This document shows positions 1-5,772 of a stretch of DNA of 6,192 nucleotides, one piece after another. The position numbers and the translations under genes were made by a program. This DNA is from Bacteroidales bacterium H10. Lineage in GTDB: Bacteria > Bacteroidota > Bacteroidia > Bacteroidales > Muribaculaceae. The DNA is taken from the NCBI GenBank assembly GCA_001701295.1, contig DAAV01000077.1, positions 27,678 to 33,869 on the forward strand, in the 5' to 3' direction. A model generated the notes under the pieces. That model saw only the letters and a list, made by a program, of their open reading frames with translations, was not told where the DNA came from and did no database searches. Every line of letters starts with the position of its first letter. Within the stretch, counting starts at the first letter, position 1.

Positions 1-1073
1 TTGGGCTCGAATGCCGAATATATGCCGGGACGCGCAGGATCAGACAATGAAAGTACGATCGTTTCGCCTTGTATGTTTGACAGGATCTCGACCATAAACA
101 CTCCATTGAATCCCACTATCATGCTGTTGCCTTCATATTCGCACGTGAGTCGTTCCTCAGCCGAAGTTCCGTAATCAAGATCCTGGGCTGAAAGGATCAC
201 CTCATTCGGCTGGAGATTCAGAACCACGAGATTCGACGACTTCGGAGCGAAAAGATTGATACGGCGCAGGGCGTTGATCAGCGACGCGCGGTCTGCCACG
301 AGAGAGAAAGGATTGTCAGAAGGTATGACACGGTTGTAGTTCGGGTAATTTCCATTTATAAACACCGAGTAGAGGAAATAATCTCCGAATTCAAAAAGTC
401 CGCCCTTGGCATCAAAAGTTATACGCACATCGACATCATCCTTGGAGATGAGACCCTTGAGAATATTCGAAGTCTTGCCGGGCAGGATAAACGAAGCGGT
501 CAGACCGGGTGCCTTTTCGGTATTGACATATTTCACCAGTTTATGGGTGTCGGAACTTACGAATGTGATGTCATCTTCATGAATATCCCAATAGATACCT
601 GTCATGACCGGACGAGAAGTCTCGGTGCTGACAGCAAACCATGTGTTCTCGATACCTTTCAGCACCATTCCGGCAGGGAGCTGAAGCGTCTTGCAGTCCT
701 CCGGAAGTTCACGTCTTACAGGATAATCGTTGGCATCGACTCCCATGAAATTGAAATGTCCGTTAAGGAAGCGCAAGTCAATCTCTTTTGTCTCGTCATT
801 GATATAGAACTGCAGAGGCTGATTGTCAATTTCCTTGGTAATTTCGAGCAGACGCTTGGCCGGAACCGCTATGGCTCCTTCCCCCTCGACATCCATGACG
901 GGAACATATGCAGTCAATACGTTTTCCGAATCACTGCCTGTTATGCTTATACGGTCACCTTCAAGACGAAGCAGGAAGTTATCAAGAATCTTGATCGTAT
1001 TCTTCGAGCTTATGACCTTGCTCACAGCCTGAAGCTGCTGCTGGAAAGCCTTTCCTTCTACATTAAATTTCAT
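1..1073 (-). CDS. dnaN: DNA polymerase III subunit beta (sliding clamp), 3' end outside window
   Basis: This encodes the ring-shaped clamp that tethers the replicative polymerase to DNA in the cytoplasm. Reading the minus strand from ATG at 1073 gives an unbroken frame of 357 residues to the window edge; the family is about 370-375 long, so only the last 15 or so residues are missing. The start MKFNVEGKAFQQQLQAVSKV, then SSDTHKLVKYV, a PGKTSNILKGL stretch, and GFNGVFMVEIL followed by LSLSDPARPG near the end all match the order of the three clamp domains. The C-terminal M-P-M-x-L strand lies beyond the window. It has its own promoter and a leader of roughly 84 nt, and is separated from the rpsF operon by a terminator. 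No SD precedes the ATG, as is usual in Bacteroidetes. Identification is from recognised motifs, not from a search. Confidence 0.95.
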   Translation of the reverse strand, partial: MKFNVEGKAFQQQLQAVSKVISSKNTIKILDNFLLRLEGDRISITGSDSENVLTAYVPVMDVEGEGAIAVPAKRLLEITKEIDNQPLQFYINDETKEIDLRFLNGHFNFMGVDANDYPVRRELPEDCKTLQLPAGMVLKGIENTWFAVSTETSRPVMTGIYWDIHEDDITFVSSDTHKLVKYVNTEKAPGLTASFILPGKTSNILKGLISKDDVDVRITFDAKGGLFEFGDYFLYSVFINGNYPNYNRVIPSDNPFSLVADRASLINALRRINLFAPKSSNLVVLNLQPNEVILSAQDLDYGTSAEERLTCEYEGNSMIVGFNGVFMVEILSNIQGETIVLSLSDPARPGIYSAFEP

Positions 1074-1162
1074 GGCTATATGCTGTTTTTTGTTTTCCAA
1101 ATAAGAAAGTGATTAAAGAGAGAGGCAGCCATGGCTCGACACCACGGACTTTCCCTAATCTG

Positions 1163-1194
1163 CAAATATAGCATATTTTTTCTGAAATCACAAA
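1163..1194 (-). promoter_or_regulatory. Bacteroidetes-type promoter of dnaN
   Basis: On the minus strand TTTG (1191-1194) is followed after exactly 20 nt by TATATTTG (1163-1170), a full match to the Bacteroidetes housekeeping pattern TTTG-N19-21-TAnnTTTG. Transcription should start near 1157, giving a dnaN leader of about 84 nt. The promoter lies just downstream of the rplI terminator, so dnaN is probably transcribed independently. The spacer 1074-1286 contains only this promoter, the leader with a short upstream reading frame, and the terminator. Confidence 0.8.
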
Positions 1195-1212
1195 TTTAAA
1201 CATTGAGCATAC

Positions 1213-1250
1213 AAATAAAAACAGGGCATATCCGATTAGGATATACCCTG
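1213..1250 (-). terminator. Intrinsic terminator of the rpsF-rpsR-rplI operon
   Basis: On the minus strand, arm CAGGGTATATCC (1239-1250), loop TAATC (1234-1238) and arm GGATATGCCCTG (1222-1233) form a 12-bp stem with one G-U wobble. The stem is followed directly by TTTTTATTT (1213-1221). It begins 36 nt after the rplI stop and ends transcription before the dnaN promoter. Confidence 0.9.
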
Positions 1251-1286
1251 CGATATTGTCATATCGGGAAATTTATTCCCCGAATA

Positions 1287-1736
1287 TTACTCTTCAGTCT
1301 CGGCAACCACCTCAACCTCTACGTCAGCGGAGACGTCACGGAGGAAGCGGACAACAGCTGTGTGAGAGCCGACAGTCTTGATAGCCTCGATATCGATGAT
1401 CTTACGATCGATATTGTGGCCGAGCTTAACGAGCTCTTCTGCAATGCGTGCAGCATTTACAGAACCGTAAATATTACCATTTGCTGCAGCTTTGGCAGAG
1501 ATCACGAGCTTCACGCCCTCGAGAGCTGCAGCGGCAGCTTCTGCATCAGCATGAATCTTGGCGATCTTGTGTGCGCGCTGTTTCTGATCTTCAGCGAGAC
1601 GCTTGAGAGCCGCGTCGGAAGCGATGATGGCCAGACCCTGAGGAATGAGGTAATTGCGGCCATATCCGCTCTTAACCTCTACTACATCATCCTTATAACC
1701 TAAGCTGGGGATATTTTCCTTGAGAATTACTTTCAT
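1287..1736 (-). CDS. rplI: 50S ribosomal protein bL9
   Basis: bL9 binds 23S rRNA near the L1 stalk and spans the ribosome surface as two globular domains joined by a long helix. The 149-residue product has the usual family length. The N-terminal signature G-Y-K-D-D-V-V-x-V-x-x-G-Y-G-R-N-Y-L-x-P-x-G-x-A is seen at residues 13-36. An Ala- and Lys-rich helix follows at about residues 41-75, then a C-terminal domain with NGNIYGSV and an acidic end. It is the last gene of the operon, 22 nt after rpsR, and is followed by a strong terminator. No SD precedes the start; the upstream sequence is AT-rich (AACGTATCAACA before the ATG). Confidence 0.97.
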   Translation of the reverse strand: MKVILKENIPSLGYKDDVVEVKSGYGRNYLIPQGLAIIASDAALKRLAEDQKQRAHKIAKIHADAEAAAAALEGVKLVISAKAAANGNIYGSVNAARIAEELVKLGHNIDRKIIDIEAIKTVGSHTAVVRFLRDVSADVEVEVVAETEE

Positions 1737-1758
1737 TGTTGATACGTTTTAAGAATGA

Positions 1759-2025
1759 TTATTTCATAAGGTCGGTCACGTAGGGAAGAAGCGCAAGATG
1801 ACGCGCACGCTTCACAGCCTGAGCCACACGACGCTGGAACTTGAGAGAAGTACCGGTGATGCGACGGGGAAGAATCTTACCCTGCTCGTTGAGGAACTTT
1901 TTGAGGAACTCAGGATCCTTGTAATCGATATACTTGATACCACTGCGTTTGAAACGGCAGTATTTTTTCTTCTTTGTATCTACAGTAAGGGGAGTAAGAT
2001 AACGGATTTCGTTGTTTGCTGCCAT
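1759..2025 (-). CDS. rpsR: 30S ribosomal protein bS18
   Basis: bS18 pairs with bS6 on the platform of the small subunit. The 88-residue product contains [16 protein letters not shown] (residues 22-37), then [21 protein letters not shown], and ends with the basic helix [21 protein letters not shown], all typical of the family. It lies 2 nt after the rpsF stop codon, so translation may be coupled. It is unusual in having a perfect SD in a genome type that normally lacks them. Published work on Flavobacterium johnsoniae ribosomes reported that bS21, bS18 and bS6 hide the anti-SD, and that strong SDs often precede the bS21 and/or bS18 genes in Bacteroidetes. The signal here fits that pattern of self-control. 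Confidence 0.97.
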   Translation of the reverse strand: MAANNEIRYLTPLTVDTKKKKYCRFKRSGIKYIDYKDPEFLKKFLNEQGKILPRRITGTSLKFQRRVAQAVKRARHLALLPYVTDLMK

Positions 2026-2027
2026 AG

Positions 2028-2417
2028 TTATGCCTCCTTTGTTTCTGTAGCCTCAGCTTCAGCCTCGGCCGGTTGTACCTGGGGTTTCTCTGCTCTCAGT
2101 CTGCGACGCTTCTCTGCATATTCTGCCGCGTACTTGTCGAGGCGGAATGTAAGGAAGCGGATCACGCGCTCATCGCGGCGGAAAGCAGTCTCAAGACGCT
2201 TCACGATAGTAGGAGCGGCCTCAAACTCAAACAGGCAATAGAAGCCTGTGGACTTTTTCTGGATGGGATATGCGAGCTTGCGAAGACCCCAGAGCTCCTC
2301 GTTGACGAGAGTGGCATCGTTCTGCTTGAGCACATCCTTGAATTTTTCTACCGCTTCCTTCATCTGGTCGTCAGACAAAACGGGAGTCAAAATGAAAACG
2401 GTTTCGTAACGATTCAT
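2028..2417 (-). CDS. rpsF: 30S ribosomal protein bS6
   Basis: bS6 binds 16S rRNA as a heterodimer with bS18 on the small-subunit platform. The product is 129 residues. It starts [18 protein letters not shown], continues with [25 protein letters not shown] (about residues 41-65), and has [18 protein letters not shown] around residues 79-95, all standard for the family. An acidic tail rich in Ala and Glu (about residues 110-129) extends past the core, as in many bS6 proteins. This is the first gene of the operon. Its mRNA leader carries a long hairpin, and its last codons double as the rpsR SD. No SD precedes its own ATG. Confidence 0.97.
   Translation of the reverse strand: MNRYETVFILTPVLSDDQMKEAVEKFKDVLKQNDATLVNEELWGLRKLAYPIQKKSTGFYCLFEFEAAPTIVKRLETAFRRDERVIRFLTFRLDKYAAEYAEKRRRLRAEKPQVQPAEAEAEATETKEA
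2033..2039 (-). promoter_or_regulatory. Strong Shine-Dalgarno of rpsR, probable autoregulatory site
   Basis: The minus strand reads AAGGAGG with 7 nt between its last G and the rpsR ATG, the ideal SD spacing. It lies inside the last three codons of rpsF (AAG GAG GCA, then TAA). The starts of dnaN, rplI, rpsF, the barrel-protein gene and the blaI-like gene have no comparable purine stretch. Use as a self-regulatory element is inferred from known Bacteroidetes ribosome biology. Confidence 0.8.
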
Positions 2418-2456
2418 AATTTGAATGTGTTATTAATTAAAGTGTTTATTTACTGC

Positions 2457-2492
2457 AAAATGCGGAACGCCTGCGGAGGCATCCCGCATTTT
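2457..2492 (-). promoter_or_regulatory. Leader hairpin of the rpsF operon, candidate bS6:bS18 autoregulatory element
   Basis: The minus-strand RNA reads AAAAUGCGGGAUGCCU, loop CCGC, then AGGCGUUCCGCAUUUU: a continuous 16-bp stem with two G-U wobbles. It begins about 8 nt after the -7 box, so it sits at the very 5' end of the mRNA, with its base about 39 nt before the rpsF ATG. On plus-strand RNA the same two wobble positions become A/C mismatches, so the structure suits the rpsF transcript. Many bacteria have an rpsF-leader hairpin with a CCG element that mimics the 16S site of bS6:bS18. The loop here contains CCG, but I cannot confirm a match to that family. An mRNA-stabilising 5' hairpin is the main alternative. 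Confidence 0.6.
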
Positions 2493-2499
2493 TGCGGTG

Positions 2500-2531
2500 C
2501 AAAGTTAACACTTTAATTCCTGATATGCAAA
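2500..2531 (-). promoter_or_regulatory. Bacteroidetes-type promoter of the rpsF operon
   Basis: On the minus strand TTTG (2528-2531) is followed after 20 nt by TAACTTTG (2500-2507), a full TAnnTTTG match. It has the same spacing as the dnaN promoter. The expected start is near 2494, giving an rpsF leader of about 77 nt that opens with the hairpin. AT-rich DNA with a 10-bp tandem repeat lies just upstream of the -33 element. Confidence 0.85.
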
Positions 2532-2542
2532 TTTTCAGTGAT

Positions 2543-2562
2543 TTATCATATGTTATCATATG
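2543..2562. repeat. Two tandem copies of TTATCATATG in the divergent spacer
   Basis: The 10-bp unit TTATCATATG occurs twice in direct succession, followed by a run of T. Each unit contains the palindrome CATATG, so the palindromes lie one helical turn apart. The repeat starts 12 bp upstream of the -33 box of the rpsF promoter and about 170 bp before the plus-strand barrel-protein gene. It could be an UP-like element or a protein-binding site for either side; function is inferred from position only. Confidence 0.5.
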
Positions 2563-2703
2563 TTTTTCCTTAGCAAATTTTCTAAGAGGGTTTCAGCTTC
2601 AATGCTTTGGGGACGCATGAAGATTGATTCTATGCATGAATTGTCATGACGGGTACTGGTATGGCAAATTTGTTTAAGTCCGTTGTCACAAATGACTGTA
2701 ACT

Positions 2704-2730
2704 TCGCGTTAAGCTTATATAAAGACGCGA
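2704..2730 (+). promoter_or_regulatory. Inverted repeat directly before the outer-membrane protein start
   Basis: Arms TCGCGT (2704-2709) and ACGCGA (2725-2730) flank a 15-bp spacer that itself contains the palindrome TAAGCTTA. The second arm ends 2 nt before the ATG at 2733, so it could be an operator or an mRNA hairpin near the start. Just upstream, TAACTTCG (2699-2706) is one base off a -7 box, but no -33 element sits at the right distance. I therefore see no convincing housekeeping promoter for the barrel-protein gene, which may use another sigma factor or an activator. Confidence 0.3.
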
Positions 2731-2732
2731 TC

Positions 2733-4811
2733 ATGAAACAGACATACATCGTAATCACCGCTTTGCTGAGTACAGTAGGCGCACTGGCTCAGACGGAAAC
2801 ACCTGACACGATTTCAGCACAGGAATTGCATGAGATTGTAATTGAGGCACCGAAAGTAATCCGCAAGGCCGATATGGATGTATACCATCCCTCAAAGAGT
2901 GCTGTCGATAATTCCAAAAACGGCATGCAACTGCTCAACAACCTTATGATACCCGCTCTTTCGGTAAGCGACGCCCTCGGTAGCATTACTGCCGCCGGAC
3001 AATCCGTACAGGTCCGTATAAACGGTCGCACGGCAACCATCGACCAGGTCCGGGCATTATTACCGAAGACAATAAAGCGTGTCGAATGGATGGACAATCC
3101 GGGGCTTAGATACGGAGGAGCAAACTATGTGCTCAACTTTATCGTCACCAATCCGACTGTCGGAGGATCATTGCAATTATATGCTCGTCCGGCACTGAAC
3201 ACGGCATGGGGATTCTATATGGCCGACGCCAAATTCAACTCAGGCAAATCGCAGTTTGAAATCGGCACGAACTATAAGCTTACAAATAAAATAAAGACAC
3301 ATCGCGATTATACGGAAACATTCACATATACGGATGGCTCGACACTCACACGTAAAGAGACATCGCGAGGCGGAACAATGGACAATACCATGGGTAACCT
3401 GTGGGCTTCATATAACTATATCAAGCCTGACACAACCGTGTTTGTAGCAGAGTTCTCGATGCACAAGGATTTCACCGACAAGTCCCTATACAACGGTCTG
3501 CTTTCGCTGAGCGACGGGACAGACGATATACTGCTCACAGATTCACATGGCGATAAAGGCGCAACCCATTCACTGTCCCTTTATCTTCAGCAGCATTTTG
3601 CCCACCGGCAGATGCTTGTGGTGGATTTCAGTTCTTCACTCTATTTCGGTCGCTCGTTTTCGGACTATCTTGAGCAACTTCCGTCATCACCGACATATCT
3701 GACCGATATTCACACCAATATTAAAGATAGAAACCAGGCATACGGAATTGAGGCGGACTATATAAAGAACTGGAGCAGTTCCCGCTTCACCTCCGGAATA
3801 TCATACACCGCCAACCGTAACCGCTCCGAATATGAGAATCTCGGAGGAGAGATATTCCATCAGCGTCAGGACAAAGTGTATTTCTTCGCCGAATATTTTC
3901 AGCGGTTCGGCAAATGGTCTGCCACCGCAGGCATAGGCGCACAGTACACCGATTTTCTTTTTAAAGAATCGGGCCGGGGCAATCATTCATGGAGTGCGAG
4001 ACCACAGGCTACAATCACCTATTCGCCGAATCCGAATCACAATTTCCGGCTTAACTTCACTTCATGGCAATCCACGCCTTCGCTTGCCGAGACAAACGTC
4101 GTCCCACAACAGCTTGACGGATTTCAATGGAGAGTCGGAAATCAGAACCTGAAGACCGCTAACTCATACATGTTGACTTTACGATATGGATTCAACCTGC
4201 CGCGTGTTAACGGGTCATTCGGCATACGTGCCTTTACTTCACCTAACGCCATCACTCCCCTGCTTGAATGGAACGAAGACCGTCTTATCACAACATACGA
4301 AAACAGTAGGGGACTTAAAAACCTGTCGTTCTTTCTCGCTCCACAGATTGAAATTATTCCGCAATGGCTGACAATCAGGGGATATGTCCAATACCGTATG
4401 GAGCGCATGATAGGCACGGGCTACGCCATCAATCATAATGGCTGGAGTGGCAACGCGTCCTTGCAACTTACGCATTGGGGATTTGTTCTCGGTGCCGAAT
4501 ACCGTTATGCCGAGCGCGATCTCTGGGGTGAAAAAATCAGCTGGGGAGAAGACTTTAATGTCATAACACTTGATTACAACTGGAAAGACTGGCAGTTCGG
4601 AGCCGGCATCCTAATGCCATTCGGGAAATATGATCAGGGTTCGAAATCACTCAGCAAATGGAATACCAACGAGCAGCATATGCGCCTCGAAATGTGTATG
4701 CCTTTCGTGACGGCGGCATGGAATCTTCAATGGGGACGCCAGAAACGCGGAGCGAATAAACTTGTGGATGTAGACGCCAATACAGACCGATCCACAGCCG
4801 GCGGCCGATAA
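2733..4811 (+). CDS. TonB-receptor-like outer-membrane beta-barrel protein
   Basis: The 692-residue product begins with a signal peptide (MKQTYIVITALLSTVGALAQ), probably cut before or after Gln20. Residues about 33-140 resemble a plug domain: SVQVRINGRTATIDQVRALL, then IKRVEWMDNPGLRYGG and LNFIV, matching the family pattern of an IDG-like loop, I-x-R-[VI]-E and N-P-x-x-R-Y. The rest is alternating aromatic/polar strands of a barrel, ending VTAAWNLQWGRQKRG plus a short polar tail, as in Bacteroidetes OMP_b-brl_3-type proteins. The carboxypeptidase-regulatory-like N-terminal domain common in such proteins is absent, making this a short form; no clear TonB box is seen. Substrate is unknown. The frame is open upstream to 2646, but that start would place 29 residues before the signal peptide, so 2733 is preferred. 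The broken crp-like regulator follows 59 nt later on the same strand. Confidence 0.85.
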   Translation: MKQTYIVITALLSTVGALAQTETPDTISAQELHEIVIEAPKVIRKADMDVYHPSKSAVDNSKNGMQLLNNLMIPALSVSDALGSITAAGQSVQVRINGRTATIDQVRALLPKTIKRVEWMDNPGLRYGGANYVLNFIVTNPTVGGSLQLYARPALNTAWGFYMADAKFNSGKSQFEIGTNYKLTNKIKTHRDYTETFTYTDGSTLTRKETSRGGTMDNTMGNLWASYNYIKPDTTVFVAEFSMHKDFTDKSLYNGLLSLSDGTDDILLTDSHGDKGATHSLSLYLQQHFAHRQMLVVDFSSSLYFGRSFSDYLEQLPSSPTYLTDIHTNIKDRNQAYGIEADYIKNWSSSRFTSGISYTANRNRSEYENLGGEIFHQRQDKVYFFAEYFQRFGKWSATAGIGAQYTDFLFKESGRGNHSWSARPQATITYSPNPNHNFRLNFTSWQSTPSLAETNVVPQQLDGFQWRVGNQNLKTANSYMLTLRYGFNLPRVNGSFGIRAFTSPNAITPLLEWNEDRLITTYENSRGLKNLSFFLAPQIEIIPQWLTIRGYVQYRMERMIGTGYAINHNGWSGNASLQLTHWGFVLGAEYRYAERDLWGEKISWGEDFNVITLDYNWKDWQFGAGILMPFGKYDQGSKSLSKWNTNEQHMRLEMCMPFVTAAWNLQWGRQKRGANKLVDVDANTDRSTAGGR

Positions 4812-4870
4812 AAGTAAACATACTCTTAGATAGACTCATCGCAAAAGAATTGGAGTCGACTTCTCTCAAA

Positions 4871-5462
4871 ATGGGATCAAAGTCTTATAGTATGCCACAA
4901 TTCAATATCTACGATCAGAAGATTGACTTCTCTGCCATAAAGAATTTTTGCAGAGAGGATGGTCATATTGTCCATTATCCCAAAGATGAAGTCTTTGTTC
5001 AGCAAGGATGTGTAGCCAAGTATCTTGGAGTCGTTAAATCAGGATATTTCAAATACACCACACTCACATCTGCGGCCAATGAAGCGGTTGTAGGATTCGC
5101 TTTCGAGGGAGAGATTGTAGCCGATTATTATAATTCTTTTAATATATTTCCCTCTGAGATCACGATAAAAGCGGGAACCGATTCCTCAGTATTTCAAATC
5201 AGGACCCAAGAAGCCCGTAAGGTTTTTTTACGCATCATTTGACGACAATCTTTCCGCACTTAATGGTACCTTGTTCAGAGAGATTTATTCCCGTTATCTT
5301 GAACTATACCGAAAGACTCCGACAGAAAGATACCTTGATATGATAACGTTGTATCCTCAAATCTTTGACATCGTGTCATTGCGGGATATAGCTTCGTATC
5401 TCCTCGTCACGCCTGTCTATCTGAGCCGGATCCGAAAAAAACTCGCTAAAAATGGGGGATAG
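4871..5462 (+). pseudogene. Crp/Fnr-family transcriptional regulator, frameshifted at a T7 run
   Basis: Two frames together make one regulator. The first (ATG 4871, or ATG 4892) gives the cyclic-nucleotide-type sensor domain: GHIVHYPKDEVFVQQGCVAKYLGVVKSGYFKY, then VVGFAFEGEIVADYY. It stops at 5240-5242, soon after a run of seven Ts. The other frame continues YASFDDNLSALNGTLF, REIYSRYLELYRKTPTERYL and the helix-turn-helix SLRDIASYLLVTPVYLSRIR, ending at 5462. With one T removed the sequence reads KVFYASFDD and the protein is 196 residues (189 from ATG 4892), a normal size for the Bacteroides-type branch. The Arg-Ser pair that contacts cAMP in E. coli CRP is not seen, so cAMP is an unlikely ligand. 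As written the first product lacks its DNA-binding domain. Position 59 nt after the barrel-protein gene suggests a link, unproven. A sequencing error is possible. Confidence 0.8.
5223..5229 (+). repeat. Homopolymeric T7 tract at the frameshift in the crp-like gene
   Basis: Seven consecutive Ts mark the place where the two frames of the Crp/Fnr regulator must join. Six Ts would keep the gene open (GTT TTT TAC); seven give GTT TTT TTA C and a stop 11 nt past that C. Runs of this kind are prone to gain or loss of one base in replication and to polymerase slippage. Confidence 0.8.
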
Positions 5463-5497
5463 TGACAAAATTATCAAGATAAATTTGGGGGATAGTG
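5453..5497. repeat. 12-bp direct repeat around the crp-like stop codon
   Basis: TGGGGGATAGTG occurs at 5453-5464, where it contains the final GGA TAG of the regulator gene, and again at 5486-5497, exactly 33 bp later. The AT-rich DNA between holds an imperfect palindrome, AAAATTATC against GATAAATTT (5467-5486), with one mismatch and too small a loop for a convincing terminator. Origin is unknown; a small duplication or an insertion/excision scar are both possible. Confidence 0.6.
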
Positions 5498-5700
5498 CCT
5501 TTTTACAAACATAGTATTTTACTCGATACGCAATATTAGCCAAGAAGTTGCCACGAGATGCCAAAATACAAATGTGGTTTTCTCCGGGTGTAATAAATTG
5601 GGATTTGAATGGTTGAGAGACCTCTAAATTTCTCTATATTCATAATAATTCGAGGCAAAGGCAACCCATCGCGCCTTAATCTTCTGCACACTTTTGTGCG
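5498..5700. other. Intergenic stretch without a recognisable gene
   Basis: No plus-strand gene can be supported here. On the minus strand, behind the promoter at 5701-5730, lie only short frames. The longest inside the expected transcript starts at an ATG near 5640 and would give 35 residues (MNIEKFRGLSTIQIPIYY and onward, Arg/Lys-rich), with no family I recognise. The 5' end of that transcript could form a small hairpin, GCACA-AAAG-TGTGC, at 5686-5699. A small RNA, a small peptide gene or a decayed element are all possible. Confidence 0.4.
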
Positions 5701-5730
5701 CAAATATAAGTCCCTGACAAATTTTAACAA
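5701..5730 (-). promoter_or_regulatory. Minus-strand promoter without a known gene
   Basis: On the minus strand TTG (5728-5730) is followed after 19 nt by TATATTTG (5701-5708), a complete -33/-7 match of the same quality as the dnaN and rpsF promoters. It faces away from the blaI-like gene and toward the 3' end of the crp-like gene. Only 5 bp separate it from the first 17-bp dyad, so the BlaI-like repressor might control both directions. No annotated product explains it. Confidence 0.5.
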
Positions 5731-5735
5731 TCATT

Positions 5736-5752
5736 AACTATAAACCATAGTT
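5736..5752 (+). promoter_or_regulatory. Operator copy 1 of the blaI-like gene
   Basis: AACTATAAACCATAGTT is a dyad with perfect 6-bp arms AACTAT/ATAGTT around a 5-bp centre. Its centre lies 19 bp from that of a second copy downstream. It overlaps the region where the -33 element of the blaI-like promoter would be. BlaI/MecI/CopY repressors bind such dyads as dimers; the known Gram-positive core is TACA/TGTA, so this ACTA/TAGT form is inferred from position and symmetry. Confidence 0.6.
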
Positions 5753-5754
5753 AT

Positions 5755-5771
5755 AACTACAAAATATAGTT
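5755..5771 (+). promoter_or_regulatory. Operator copy 2 of the blaI-like gene
   Basis: AACTACAAAATATAGTT repeats the dyad of copy 1 with one arm mismatch (AACTAC against ATAGTT), 2 bp after it. It ends 1 bp before the -7 box at 5773, so a bound repressor would block RNA polymerase. An overlapping TACA-N9-TGTA (5758-5774) resembles the classical core half-sites and is an alternative reading. Confidence 0.6.
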
Positions 5772-5772
5772 G

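Noticed and set aside
543..1112. Plus-strand open frame of 189 codons opposite dnaN
   Set aside because: It is the shadow of dnaN, whose minus-strand frame carries clear clamp motifs; the plus-strand product resembles nothing and has no promoter.
1203..1703. Plus-strand open frame opposite rplI
   Set aside because: Antisense to a certain ribosomal gene and starting inside its terminator; no independent support. The same holds for the plus frames at 1798-2241 and 2073-2516.
2457..2492. Reading the hairpin before rpsF as a plus-strand terminator
   Set aside because: No plus-strand gene ends there, and the plus-strand RNA has two A/C mismatches where the minus-strand RNA has G-U pairs.
2646..2732. 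Longer N-terminus for the outer-membrane protein
   Set aside because: It would add 29 residues ahead of a good signal peptide; ATG 2733 places the signal peptide at the N-terminus.
3801..4475. Minus-strand open frames inside the barrel-protein gene
   Set aside because: They overlap a well-supported gene, have no recognisable domains and no promoter.
5467..5486. Possible terminator after the crp-like gene
   Set aside because: The stem is AT-rich, has a mismatch and a near-zero loop, and no T run follows.
5376..5730. Two overlapping minus-strand frames of 62 and 64 codons in and beside the crp-like 3' end
   Set aside because: The first overlaps the HTH coding region; the second starts upstream of the transcript start predicted from the 5701-5730 promoter. 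Neither shows a known domain. Only the promoter and the shorter 35-codon frame were kept as open questions.
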